A stretch of 64,000 nucleotides of DNA. It comes from Cellulophaga sp. HaHaR_3_176. Its GTDB lineage: Bacteria > Bacteroidota > Bacteroidia > Flavobacteriales > Flavobacteriaceae. The position numbers were made by a program, and so were the translations under genes. The notes beneath the pieces are model-generated. The model saw nothing but the letters and a program-made list of their open reading frames with translations, was not told the DNA's origin and ran no database searches. The stretch's first letter is position 1, and each line of letters opens with the position of its first letter. This document shows, one piece after another, positions 7,770 through 18,713 of this stretch. The stretch spans positions 2,940,001-3,004,000 of the forward strand of contig NZ_CP058990.1 of NCBI RefSeq assembly GCF_019021925.1. The letters are read 5' to 3'.

Positions 7770-10166
7770 ATGCGCATTTATGCACTGATGGCTTTGCTAT
7801 TTTTTAGCATTGTTTCATTTTCGCAAAATTGCAATAATTCTCTATCCGGAAAAGTAATTGACTTACATGATGGTACAGCTCTAGTTGGAGCGATGATTAT
7901 TGTTGCAGGAACCGAACAAACTGTATTTACTGATAATGAAGGAAAGTTTATACTTCCTGAATTATGTAATGAAATGTATGCCCTACAAATTTCACATCCG
8001 TATTGTTTAACAAACGGATACAAAGTGAATGTAGATGGCAACATTAATAAAACCTTTTATTTAGAACATCATCTAGAAGAATTAAATGAAATAGTACTTA
8101 AAGGCCACACAAAGCATAAGCTTAATACGGTGTCTGAAAATAAATTATCTAAAGAAAAAATAGAGCAATTTAGTAATGGATCTTTAGGTGATGCCTTAAA
8201 AAGTATTTCAGGTGTAAGCTCATTAAATACAGGTAGTACTATTATTAAACCTATTATTAACGGGTTACATAGCAGCAGAGTTGTACTTATCAATAATGGC
8301 GTTCGTATGGAAGATCAAGAATGGGGAGTTGAACACGCCCCTAATATTGATATTAACACAGCTGAAAATATTACACTAATTAAAGGTGCAGGTGCTATAC
8401 AATATGGAGGCGATGCAATTGCAGGAGTAATTATAACTGAGCCGGAAAAGATTTTTATTAAAGATAGTTTATACGGCAAAACACTACTTAGCGCTAGTTC
8501 TAACGGAAGAGGTTCTACAGTAACATCAAAACTCACTAAAAGCTATGACAATGGCTGGTTCGGAACTGTACAAGGAACTTTAAAACGTTATGGCGATTTT
8601 GAAGCACCAGACTACACACTAAGCAATACTGGCACTTTTGAGCGCAATGCATCATTACGTTTTGGACTTAATAAATTTAATTATGGCATTGAAGGATATT
8701 ACTCTTTTTATAAAAACGAAATAGGAATATTATCAGCGTCTCATATTGGTGGTGCAGAAGACCAAGTTCGAGCTATAAATAGCGATATTCCATTAGTTAT
8801 TAACGACTTTACTTATGCTATCAATAACCCAAGGCAAGATATTACGCATCATTTAGCTCGCATAAAAGCTTTTAAAAAGTTTGATGGTTTTGGTAAGATA
8901 GACCTTCAATATGATTTTCAACAAAATCAAAGATTAGAGTACGATATCCGTATTGGTGATGCTGCTGATACACCTTCATTAGATCTTGTTTTAAAAACAC
9001 ATACGCTGTTATTAGATATTGATAGTAAATTATCAGAAAACACTACTTTAAAATCTGGTATAATAGCTAGGTATCAAGATAATTTTGCGGACCCAAGTAC
9101 TGGAGTTCGCAGGTTAATTCCTGATTATAAAAAATATGATTTAGGAATCTACGGTATTAGTTCATTTCAATTAAAAGAAAATTGGTTAGTAGAAGCTGGT
9201 GCTAGGTTTGATTACACCTATATGGATGTCTATAAATTTTATAGAACATCGTTTTGGGAAGACAGAAATTATGATGAGCTTTTTCCTGAAATAGTGGTTG
9301 AAGAATTTGACAATCAAATTTTAACAAATCCGGAGTATAATTTCAATAATATATCAGGTACACTAGGTTCAACATATTCTTTTAAAAACAATTATAAATT
9401 GTTCTTAAATTACTCTTTGGCATCTCGCGTACCAAACCCATCAGAACTATTTAGTGAAGGCCTGCACCATTCTGCTTCAAGAATTGAGTTAGGTGATTTA
9501 AGTTTTACAAGTGAAATTGCCAATAAAGTAGCTTTAACATTGCAAAAAGAAGGTGCTGTTTTTGGGTTCTCAGTTCAACCCTTTATAAACAATATTAACA
9601 ATTTTATTGTTATTGAACCTACTGAAGTAGAGCAAACCATAAGAGGTAATTTTCAAGTGTGGGAATATAGGCAAACCAATGCTCAATTATTAGGGGTAGA
9701 TATTGATGCTTCATATGCATTTACTAATAATCTCAAATTGAAACATCAATTTTCATTAGTAAAAGGATATGAGCGCAGTGAAGGCGAACCTTTAATCAAC
9801 ATGCCTCCAGCAAACACAACCAATGAAATTACTTACGAAAATGCAAAAGTTAACAATTTAAAATTAGCATTACAAAGTGAGTTTGTATTTCGTCAAAACG
9901 AATATCCTAACAATAATTTTGAAGTTTACATTGCTGAATCTGAAACTTTCGAATTAGTTGATGTAAGCACACCTCCTGACGCGTACCATTTATTAAATTT
10001 TAGATCAAGCATGGATTTTCCCATAAATCAAAAATCAAACCTGACGCTAGGTTTGAGTATTACAAACCTTTTAAACACAAGTTACAGAAATTACTTAAAC
10101 AGCCTACGTTATTACGCAGATGATTTAGGCAGAAATATTTTATTCAATCTTAAATTCAATTATTAA
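7770..10166 (+). CDS. TonB-dependent receptor, ZnuD-like (putative metal uptake)
   Basis: Outer-membrane active transporter of 798 residues. It has a signal peptide (MRIYALMALLFFSIVSFSQ), then a carboxypeptidase-like regulatory domain (about 23-95) with several cysteines. The plug follows (about 110-225; INGLHSSRVVLINNGVR, GAGAIQYGGDAIAG) and then a 22-strand barrel ending in NILFNLKFNY with a terminal aromatic. In the plug the segment DQEWGVEHAPNID resembles the WG-x-EHAP landmark of zinc/copper-type receptors. The His/Cys-rich peptide gene upstream and the acidic lipoprotein gene 18 bases downstream point the same way. The substrate, probably a divalent metal or its chelate, is an inference. 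Confidence 0.88.
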   Translation: MRIYALMALLFFSIVSFSQNCNNSLSGKVIDLHDGTALVGAMIIVAGTEQTVFTDNEGKFILPELCNEMYALQISHPYCLTNGYKVNVDGNINKTFYLEHHLEELNEIVLKGHTKHKLNTVSENKLSKEKIEQFSNGSLGDALKSISGVSSLNTGSTIIKPIINGLHSSRVVLINNGVRMEDQEWGVEHAPNIDINTAENITLIKGAGAIQYGGDAIAGVIITEPEKIFIKDSLYGKTLLSASSNGRGSTVTSKLTKSYDNGWFGTVQGTLKRYGDFEAPDYTLSNTGTFERNASLRFGLNKFNYGIEGYYSFYKNEIGILSASHIGGAEDQVRAINSDIPLVINDFTYAINNPRQDITHHLARIKAFKKFDGFGKIDLQYDFQQNQRLEYDIRIGDAADTPSLDLVLKTHTLLLDIDSKLSENTTLKSGIIARYQDNFADPSTGVRRLIPDYKKYDLGIYGISSFQLKENWLVEAGARFDYTYMDVYKFYRTSFWEDRNYDELFPEIVVEEFDNQILTNPEYNFNNISGTLGSTYSFKNNYKLFLNYSLASRVPNPSELFSEGLHHSASRIELGDLSFTSEIANKVALTLQKEGAVFGFSVQPFINNINNFIVIEPTEVEQTIRGNFQVWEYRQTNAQLLGVDIDASYAFTNNLKLKHQFSLVKGYERSEGEPLINMPPANTTNEITYENAKVNNLKLALQSEFVFRQNEYPNNNFEVYIAESETFELVDVSTPPDAYHLLNFRSSMDFPINQKSNLTLGLSITNLLNTSYRNYLNSLRYYADDLGRNILFNLKFNY

Positions 10167-10184
10167 TCTATTAAAACAATTAAA

Positions 10185-10745
10185 ATGAAAACAATTAAAA
10201 TTTTAAGCTTATCTGTATTAGCAAGTCTTGCATTTACTGCATGTTCAAACGATGATGATGATAATATACCAGAAATTGTAAATGAAGAAGAGATAATTAC
10301 AACATTAACCGTTACACTTACACCACAAGATGATGGAGAAACTATAACCCTACAAACACAAGATTTAGATGGTGATGGATCTAATGATCCTGTTATAACT
10401 GTATCAGGTAACTTAATAGCAGGTATGGTATACGATGGTGGTATTGTTTTATTGAATGAAACAGAAAGCCCTGCAGAAAATATTACTGAAGAAGTTGAAG
10501 AGGAAAGTGATGAGCACCAATTTTTTTACACAATAAGTTCAGGACTTGATGTAACTACTGAATATGCAAATTTTGATGAAGACGGAAACCCTCTTGGTAC
10601 TGCCTTTACATTAACAGCAGGAGACATAAGCTCAGGTACTATTACCTTTACATTGCGCCATGAGCCTACTAAGCCTAATGATGGTATTGTTGATGCTGGA
10701 GGAGAAACAGATGTTCTTGCGACTTTTAGTATTGCTGTAGAGTAA
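10185..10745 (+). CDS. Acidic surface lipoprotein, receptor partner
   Basis: The 186-residue product is a lipoprotein: the signal LSVLASLAFTAC puts the lipidated cysteine at about residue 20. The residues right after it (SNDDDDN) fit the acidic lipoprotein export signal that sends Bacteroidota lipoproteins to the cell surface. The mature protein is very acidic and beta-rich, with a Glu/Asp/His segment (EEVEEESDEHQFFY) that could chelate metal. It follows the receptor by 18 bases and precedes a strong terminator, so it is the last gene of this unit. Similar lipoproteins are common partners of flavobacterial receptors, but I cannot name the family. Confidence 0.78.
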   Translation: MKTIKILSLSVLASLAFTACSNDDDDNIPEIVNEEEIITTLTVTLTPQDDGETITLQTQDLDGDGSNDPVITVSGNLIAGMVYDGGIVLLNETESPAENITEEVEEESDEHQFFYTISSGLDVTTEYANFDEDGNPLGTAFTLTAGDISSGTITFTLRHEPTKPNDGIVDAGGETDVLATFSIAVE

Positions 10746-10765
10746 GCAATTAAAAATGAAAACGT

Positions 10766-10803
10766 AAAAAGGGGTGACTTAGAAATAAGTCACCCCTTTT
10801 TTA
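10766..10803 (+). terminator. Rho-independent terminator of the metal-uptake unit
   Basis: A 12-bp perfect stem (aaggggtgactt / aagtcacccctt) with a 6-base loop (agaaat) is followed by a T-run at 10797-10802. It sits 21 bases after the stop codon of the lipoprotein gene. Confidence 0.9.
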
Positions 10804-10976
10804 ATTAAACTAGACGATATTATTTATTGTTAATGAAAAAGGAATAAAAATATAAAGTACTAAACCTAGTTCCTTTTGTATATTTATAAAATCACAAAAA
10901 TTGATTCGCTTTAAAAAAGTTAGCGTCTTTATATGAGCTGCGTTTCACACTTAAATCGTTAACAACAAAATTAAAA

Positions 10977-11576
10977 ATGAAAATAAAAATATTAAAATCA
11001 GACTTTCAATTAGAAAATGACAGGGTATTACTTGTTCCCTTTGATAATGAAAGAAATGAAGAACTCAAAGAAATAGTTTTTGATAAGGAAATTTGGAAAT
11101 TTATGGGAATGAACATAAATAACGAACAAGGCTTAAAAAACTACATTGCAAAAACCATTAAAGATAAAAACAACCGCCTGTGTTACCCTTTTTTAATTAT
11201 TGATAAAGAGACAAACAAAGTTGCAGGTTGCACAAGATATGGTAATGTAAATACTGCAAATAAAAAATGTGAGATTGGATGGACTTGGTACGGAACCGAA
11301 TTTCAAGGCACAGGCTTAAACAAAGCTTGCAAGTACGAATTACTAAAATTTGGTTTTGAAAATATCGGATTTAAAAGAATACAATTTAGTACCGATAAAC
11401 AAAACTTAAGATCGCAAAAAGCAATTGAAAAATTAGGCGCACAACAAGAAGGTGTTTTCAGAAACAACTATATTGCCCCAAATGGAGAAAGCAGAACTGA
11501 TGTTTACTATAGCATCATAAAGGAAGAATGGGAATCGATTAAAAATGAAAAATTTTCTGAATTTATAACTTATTAA
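10977..11576 (+). CDS. GNAT-family N-acetyltransferase (RimJ/RimL-like)
   Basis: This 199-residue protein fits the acetyl-CoA-dependent GNAT fold of the RimJ/RimL/SpeG type. The order of elements is visible: an N-terminal strand with RVLLVPFD, then CEIGWTWYGTEFQGTGLN (strand 4 and a degenerate acetyl-CoA loop), an alpha-3 helix (NKACKYELLKFGFEN), then the diagnostic IQFSTDKQNLRSQKAIEKLG and the terminal GVFRNN/RTDVYYSII. Length is normal. Acceptor substrate unknown. It is a stand-alone gene: a terminator precedes it by about 170 bases and the next gene follows by 71 bases. Confidence 0.88.
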   Translation: MKIKILKSDFQLENDRVLLVPFDNERNEELKEIVFDKEIWKFMGMNINNEQGLKNYIAKTIKDKNNRLCYPFLIIDKETNKVAGCTRYGNVNTANKKCEIGWTWYGTEFQGTGLNKACKYELLKFGFENIGFKRIQFSTDKQNLRSQKAIEKLGAQQEGVFRNNYIAPNGESRTDVYYSIIKEEWESIKNEKFSEFITY

Positions 11577-11647
11577 AACCATCGTTATTTATAATATAAG
11601 CCTATAAAAGTGGACACAGAGCAATTAAATAATGACTTTAAAAACGA

Positions 11648-11878
11648 TTGATAAAATATGATTACGAAATCGTAAAAGAAGATAGTTATAGATTATATTT
11701 TAGACATCAAAATGAAGATTTTGGAACAGCCTTGTTAGCCAAAAGAGCACTTTATTTTACTGCAAATTGGAATGAAAATTCAATTTTTGAAATCGGAATG
11801 ACAGCTTCTGAATTTACAGACACAGGAGAGTTTGCTAAATTTGATTTCCAAATTGGAAAATGGGAAATAGAAGAATGA
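11648..11878 (+). CDS. Small protein of unknown function, TTG start
   Basis: I do not recognise this 76-residue product. The only plausible start is TTG at 11648, since a stop lies directly upstream in frame and the only internal ATG is late. It is soluble and acidic, with beta-type segments (YRLYFRHQNEDFG, ALYFTANW, KFDFQIGKWEIEE). Its stop TGA overlaps the ATG of the next gene in a four-base ATGA, so the two are translationally coupled. A short out-of-frame ATG frame begins at 11632, so the N-terminus may have been altered by a frameshift. Small coupled soluble pairs of this kind are often accessory or immunity genes, but nothing here proves it. Confidence 0.55.
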   Translation: MIKYDYEIVKEDSYRLYFRHQNEDFGTALLAKRALYFTANWNENSIFEIGMTASEFTDTGEFAKFDFQIGKWEIEE

Positions 11879-12228
11879 ATAATAAAGAAATAATCGGACA
11901 GCTAAATAAAATTGGGAAACTACCTACTTCTGAAATTTCAGATGAAGTAGATTTTCCGCTTAAAGAGTTTGATAATTTGCTACAGAAATTCACATTACCA
12001 ATTGATTATGAGACAGCTGTAAATTTGGTGAATCTTTCACCACCAACTGATGAAAGTTGCTACGAAGTTGAATGGGCTTTAGTCCATTTAATCGAAAATA
12101 TAGATATTAACGAATTACAAAAAGTATTAGATAATTCGAAAGAAGGAGAAGTTAAAAGAATAATTCAAATTAGACTTAATAATTACAATGCAAAAAAAAC
12201 AGTTCCTAACAATGTGCGTAAAACCTAG
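11875..12228 (+). CDS. Small helical protein of unknown function, coupled to upstream gene
   Basis: The product has 117 residues from the ATG at 11875 (an in-frame ATG at 11860 is possible but would overlap more). The start codon shares an ATGA with the stop of the preceding gene. The sequence is acidic and helical (EFDNLLQKFTLPIDY, YEVEWALVHLIENIDI, LQKVLDNSKEGEVKRIIQIRL) and reads like a HEAT-type or immunity-type helical fold. There is no signal peptide and no catalytic motif. The last nine residues (VPNNVRKT region) come from a cctaacaatgtgcgta stretch that could be repeat-derived rather than part of the original protein. Confidence 0.62.
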   Translation: MNNKEIIGQLNKIGKLPTSEISDEVDFPLKEFDNLLQKFTLPIDYETAVNLVNLSPPTDESCYEVEWALVHLIENIDINELQKVLDNSKEGEVKRIIQIRLNNYNAKKTVPNNVRKT

Positions 12229-12383
12229 TTAACAAGTTTTAAACTAAAAAAATTATGTAGTTGCTTACTTGGACTGAAATAATTACGGTTAGATTCATGA
12301 ATGGATAATGAAAAATTAAGGAATTGATTCTTCTTTTTTGTCATCAAATTAGAAAAAGTATAAAAACACTACTATATAAACCT

Positions 12384-12980
12384 ATGAAAAACACTCTCCT
12401 CATTTTTATTTTGATTTTTATTAGCTGTAAAAGTGACCCTAAAGTAGAAATAAAAACGGGAAATGAATCCAACTTAGAAATTGAAGAAATACAAGAAACG
12501 GAGCGTGGTATAGATAAAACTGTTTATGAAATGTGGAAGAACTATACTGAGGCAAATCCTGAATTTAGAGATCAGCAAATGCCAATGTCTGACTATTTTC
12601 ATGATAATAAAGAAGATGCAGATCGATTAGCTGAATTAGCTTTAAATGGAAAAAAGAAAGCTTCTTCTAGCTTATATTTTTTATACGAACAGTATGGTGT
12701 TGATTTACCCGAAGTCGGAAAAAAACAAATAGTAACCGATTTTGATGGTAAAGCTCAAGCAATAATAGAAACTAGTCGTGTAGATACAATTGCTTTTAAT
12801 AAAATATCTAAAAATTATGCTCAATTAGATATGGGAACCGATATTGAACCACTCAAAAAATGGAAAGAAGAACATTTGAACTTTTTTAAGACTGTAGTAC
12901 CTGAAAGAGAACAAAAAGAAACTGATAAAATGTTGATTGTTTGCGAGGTGTTTGATGTTATATGGACAAAAAATAATTAA
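12384..12980 (+). CDS. Lipoprotein of unknown function
   Basis: From the ATG at 12384 the product has 198 residues. It starts with a lipoprotein signal (MKNTLLIFILIFISCKSD, lipidated Cys15). An upstream in-frame non-ATG extension to 12324 would bury this signal and is rejected. The mature protein is charged, with a Glu-rich linker and then helical segments (TVYEMWKNYTEANPEF, DADRLAELALNGKKKA). No family is recognised. The next gene, also a lipoprotein, begins 20 bases later, so they probably form an operon. Confidence 0.7.
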   Translation: MKNTLLIFILIFISCKSDPKVEIKTGNESNLEIEEIQETERGIDKTVYEMWKNYTEANPEFRDQQMPMSDYFHDNKEDADRLAELALNGKKKASSSLYFLYEQYGVDLPEVGKKQIVTDFDGKAQAIIETSRVDTIAFNKISKNYAQLDMGTDIEPLKKWKEEHLNFFKTVVPEREQKETDKMLIVCEVFDVIWTKNN

Positions 12981-13000
12981 TAATAAAGCAGTGTATAACC

Positions 13001-13918
13001 ATGGCTAGAATTTATATATTATTCATTTTTTTAGGTTTTTTTTCCTGTAAGAATAACAAAACACAAGAGAAGAGTATAGAACCTCAAATTTCTGAAGTTA
13101 TATCAGAAAACTATGAACTTTACAAGCCCCTTAAACAAGCTAAAGCAGTTTTAATACTATTTGGTGGTTACCCAGAAAATATTGAAGATATTAAAAGAGA
13201 GTTTAAAATACTTGAAGTGTCAAAGGAAAATGACATTGCTGTTCTTTATTTAAATTACAATAAAAAACTTTGGTTAGAGGAAAATGAAAAACACCTACTT
13301 GCAGAAATGCTTCAAGAAATTATAAAAGAAAACAAATTGCCAAATGATGCTATTTTCATTGGTGGGTTTTCGAGTGGCGGCGTTGTAAGTTTATCGATTA
13401 GCAATTATATATTAAGTATGGACCAATTTAATATTAACCCTAAAGGTGTTTTTATTATAGACTCACCTATTGATTTAGCAGCATTGTATTATTCATCAGA
13501 AAAAAATATTGAAAGAGATTTTTCTAAAACCGCAATACAAGAAAGTAATTGGATAATAAAAACTTTAGAAAATGCTTTTGGAAATCCTAATGACTCATTA
13601 AGCAATTACGAAAACAAATCTTTATTCACTTATAAATCAAACCATACATTAAACTTACAGAATTTAAAAAACACTAAAATCAGGCTTTATACAGAACCTG
13701 ATACAATTTGGTGGAAAAAAAATAGAATGGCTGGTTTTGACCAAACAAATGCTTACTACATCAAAAATTTAGAAGTAAGTTTAAAAGAGCAAAAATTTAA
13801 GAATGTAGAATATATTGCTACAAACAATAAAGGTTATAGAGCAAATGGAGAAAGACACCCGCATAGCTGGTCTATAGTTGATAAAAAAGATTTAATAAAC
13901 TGGATTTTAGAAAAATAA
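13001..13918 (+). CDS. Lipoprotein with alpha/beta-hydrolase fold
   Basis: This 305-residue lipoprotein begins MARIYILFIFLGFFSC, lipidated at about Cys16. The mature part follows an alpha/beta-hydrolase plan: a first strand with an oxyanion-type loop (AVLILFGGYPEN), then the nucleophile elbow GGFSSGGVV with the nucleophile at Ser124. An acidic strand end follows (RLYTEPDTIWW), and a late histidine (ERHPHSWSIV) completes a plausible Ser-Asp/Glu-His triad. Substrate unknown; the protein is membrane-anchored in the periplasm or on the surface. It follows another lipoprotein gene by 20 bases and precedes a phosphodiester-glycosidase-like gene by 38 bases. Confidence 0.75.
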   Translation: MARIYILFIFLGFFSCKNNKTQEKSIEPQISEVISENYELYKPLKQAKAVLILFGGYPENIEDIKREFKILEVSKENDIAVLYLNYNKKLWLEENEKHLLAEMLQEIIKENKLPNDAIFIGGFSSGGVVSLSISNYILSMDQFNINPKGVFIIDSPIDLAALYYSSEKNIERDFSKTAIQESNWIIKTLENAFGNPNDSLSNYENKSLFTYKSNHTLNLQNLKNTKIRLYTEPDTIWWKKNRMAGFDQTNAYYIKNLEVSLKEQKFKNVEYIATNNKGYRANGERHPHSWSIVDKKDLINWILEK

Positions 13919-13956
13919 ATAGCATATTAAAATTAGTACTATTTAAAATAACTTTA

Positions 13957-14781
13957 ATGAAAAACTCACTATCAATTTTAGTAGCAATTATAGCTTTAAC
14001 AACATTATCATCTAGTAATTTTTCTAACGATGAAATTGAATGGAAAAAAATTGATGAAGGTCTGTTTTATACAGAATATCTAGCGCCTAAAAAATCCACG
14101 CTTGGAGATAGTAAAATTTCAATTCTTAAAATTTCTCCTAAACTATATAACTTTAATATACACAGTGCAAAAGAGCATAAACAAAGCGTAAGAACTGCTG
14201 CAAATTGGGCTAAAGAAAAAAACCAGATTGCCGTAATTAATGCAGGTATGTATATGAGAGATTATGCCACTAACCTCGGTTACATGAAAAATTTTGATTT
14301 TGTCAACAACAATCGATTAAATAGCGATAATACAATTGCTGCTTTTAATAGAAAAAATGATAGTGTACCTGAGTTTCAAATTATTGATCTAAAATGTCAA
14401 AATTGGGAATCTTTAAAAAACCAATACAACTCATTTACACAATCTATTCGTATGATGGATTGCAATCAGACAAACAGATGGGGCCAACAGAGTAAAAAAT
14501 GGAGCATGGTTGTAATTGGAAAAGACAAACAAGGTAATGCCCTTTTTATATTTGTCCGATCTCCTTACTCTGTACATGATTTTATAGATATTCTATCAAA
14601 ATCTTCTCTTGATTTATATAACTTAATGTATTTAGAGGGTGGACCAGAAGCCTCTTTTTACTTGAACCACAACGGAACCACGGTAGAAAAAATGGGCAGT
14701 TATGAAACAGATTTTAATGAGAATGATGACAATAATCAATACTGGGGTATCCCAAATGTAATCGGGATTTCTAAAAAATAG
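13957..14781 (+). CDS. Exported phosphodiester glycosidase-like protein (NAGPA/DUF2233)
   Basis: The 274-residue product has a signal peptide (SILVAIIALTTLSSS). It then matches the NAGPA/DUF2233 pattern: AVINAGMYMRDYATNLGYM near residues 91-109, a second conserved block around RWGQQSKKWSMVVIGKD, and the late MYLEGGPEASFYL. Members of this superfamily include lysosomal N-acetylglucosamine-1-phosphodiester alpha-N-acetylglucosaminidase and bacterial envelope proteins such as YigE. Bacterial roles are poorly defined, so I give only the family. It closes a three-gene group of exported proteins. Confidence 0.8.
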   Translation: MKNSLSILVAIIALTTLSSSNFSNDEIEWKKIDEGLFYTEYLAPKKSTLGDSKISILKISPKLYNFNIHSAKEHKQSVRTAANWAKEKNQIAVINAGMYMRDYATNLGYMKNFDFVNNNRLNSDNTIAAFNRKNDSVPEFQIIDLKCQNWESLKNQYNSFTQSIRMMDCNQTNRWGQQSKKWSMVVIGKDKQGNALFIFVRSPYSVHDFIDILSKSSLDLYNLMYLEGGPEASFYLNHNGTTVEKMGSYETDFNENDDNNQYWGIPNVIGISKK

Positions 14782-14961
14782 AAACAAATAGCATTTACAT
14801 ATACTTCTTGTAATGTTATTTTAAAAACTGGATTTTTTTCTTAAATCATTGTAAGTAAAGAAACTTAATACGCTATTACACACTATACTCAATATACATT
14901 ACGTTAATAATTACAACCAAACCAATGACGGAGTTAATATCCGGAGTATAAGTAATTAAAA

Positions 14962-16104
14962 ATGAGCAACCAGAGTAAACGAATGCGAGTGGGTCAAGGG
15001 CGGATTAGTGGAGCTATATCGGTATTTCTTGGTCTCTTATCTTTAATTGGCATTTTATGCTTCAAATTTCCTGAACAATTAACAACACCTGAATTTAGAG
15101 AGGTTTACACGGCAAATATGGTCGAGAATCTTTTATTGGGCGCAATCGTTGCTACATTTTTATTTGCTCTAATTAGTGTATTACTAAATAAGACTAAAAA
15201 AAATGCTGTTATAGGAGTTATTTTAGGAGTAGCTACAATTGCCGTAGGTGGTTTTTCTGTTGAAGGTAGAGCTGTAGAAAAGGTAAATTGGAGTATTGGT
15301 CTTGACTGGCTTATTTTAGATTTGTTTATTATGGCATTATTATTTGTGCCTATAGAACTCGCTTTTCCAAAAAATAAATTGCAAACCAAGTTTCATGATG
15401 AATGGAGGACAGATCTTATCTATTTTGGAATAAGTCATTTAGCTATTCAGTTATTTGGTATTTTAACTAAAAAACCTGCTGTAGCTTTTTTTGGTTGGAT
15501 GAATTTAGAACAAGTTCAAGAATGGGTATCAGGTTTGCCTTTTGTTGCTGAACTACTCATGGCTTTATTAGTTACTGATATATTTCAATATTGGGCACAT
15601 CGTTTCTTCCATTCGCATCATTATTTATGGAGATTCCACTCCATACACCATTCAACAGAAAACATGGATTGGCTCGCAGGATCTCGTACTCATTTTATAG
15701 ATATATTCGTTACTCGAAGTGTGTCATATATTCCACTATACGTATTAGGTTTTTCTACTTTAACATTTAACGTATATATTGTTTTTATTGCTATACATGC
15801 TGTTTTGATACATTCTAACACAAGTATTAAATTTGGTTTTTTTAAATATATTATAACAACTCCTCAGTACCACCACTGGCACCATTGTGAAGAGCCAGAG
15901 CATTATGGTAATAATTTTGCAGTCGTGTTTCCTTTTATTGATAAAATTTTTGGAACATACTACTTGCCAGGAAATGAATGGCCAAAAGGAACCGGTTTAG
16001 TTGATGCTACCTTTCCCAAAGGTTTTGCCAAACAACTTGTTTTCCCTTTCACGAAAAACCCCTTTAAAAATGATCTTTTACCCGAGGAGCGGAGCAATAG
16101 ATAG
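14962..16104 (+). CDS. Sterol desaturase / fatty acid hydroxylase family membrane protein
   Basis: An integral membrane di-iron oxygenase-type protein of 380 residues. Several hydrophobic helices occupy the first 190 residues. The histidine clusters of the fatty acid hydroxylase superfamily follow: HRFFHSHHYLWRFHSIHHS (HxxxH and HxxHH boxes) around residues 214-232, an isolated His in IFIAIHAVLIHSN, and YHHWHHCEEPEHYGNN around 303-318. These histidines bind two irons. Substrate could be a sterol-like, carotenoid or fatty acyl lipid. The upstream 90 residues, predicted as three extra helices, are longer than in minimal members. A shared terminator separates it from katG. Confidence 0.87.
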   Translation: MSNQSKRMRVGQGRISGAISVFLGLLSLIGILCFKFPEQLTTPEFREVYTANMVENLLLGAIVATFLFALISVLLNKTKKNAVIGVILGVATIAVGGFSVEGRAVEKVNWSIGLDWLILDLFIMALLFVPIELAFPKNKLQTKFHDEWRTDLIYFGISHLAIQLFGILTKKPAVAFFGWMNLEQVQEWVSGLPFVAELLMALLVTDIFQYWAHRFFHSHHYLWRFHSIHHSTENMDWLAGSRTHFIDIFVTRSVSYIPLYVLGFSTLTFNVYIVFIAIHAVLIHSNTSIKFGFFKYIITTPQYHHWHHCEEPEHYGNNFAVVFPFIDKIFGTYYLPGNEWPKGTGLVDATFPKGFAKQLVFPFTKNPFKNDLLPEERSNR

Positions 16105-16218
16105 TTTGATTTATTACCGCTAAACTTGCCCACTTTTATGCTATAATTAAAATAGTTGTACTAACCAGACTAAGTAAAGCAAAATCTTTACTATCTGAAA
16201 TAATTTAGCTCAAAAATC

Positions 16219-16237
16219 TATATACTTAAAGTATATA
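16219..16237. repeat. Perfect 9-bp palindrome
   Basis: TATATACTT and AAGTATATA are separated by one base, giving a perfect AT-rich palindrome just ahead of the terminator between the hydroxylase-type gene and katG. It has no G/C-rich core, so it is probably incidental or part of a transcription end region. Confidence 0.3.
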
Positions 16238-16242
16238 AAAAT

Positions 16243-16278
16243 AAAAAGGTGGTCTATAACAGACCACCTTTTTTATTA
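16243..16278. terminator. Bidirectional terminator between 14962-16104 and katG
   Basis: The stem aaaaaggtggtct / agaccaccttttt with a 4-base loop (ataa, then c) has A-run and T-run flanks, so it can end transcription in both directions. It lies between the convergent sterol desaturase-type gene and katG. Confidence 0.88.
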
Positions 16279-16295
16279 TACATTATAAATTTTAA

Positions 16296-18542
<2,247 letters not shown>

Positions 18543-18602
18543 TTATATTCTTTTATCGACCACTAAATTACCAAACTTTTTTTTATCAAAATCTTTTTTT
18601 TA

Positions 18603-18639
18603 ATAGATAAAAACTATGCCTTATATTGATTTTTGATAC
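18603..18639. promoter_or_regulatory. OxyR-like operator upstream of katG
   Basis: ATAGATAAAAACTAT at 18603-18617 is a perfect match to the OxyR half-element ATAGnTnnnAnCTAT (10 of 10 fixed positions). After exactly 7 bases comes ATTGATTTTTGATAC (18625-18639), a degenerate second element matching 6 of 10. The pair has the spacing of a full OxyR tetramer site and sits upstream of katG, a classic OxyR target. The motif is from proteobacterial OxyR and the DNA is AT-rich, so this is a candidate only. Confidence 0.5.
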
Positions 18640-18713
18640 TTATTGAAAATACAAAAAAAATACCAGTCATAAAACAAAAAATTATTTTTGTAGGTAATAG
18701 ATTACAAAAACGA

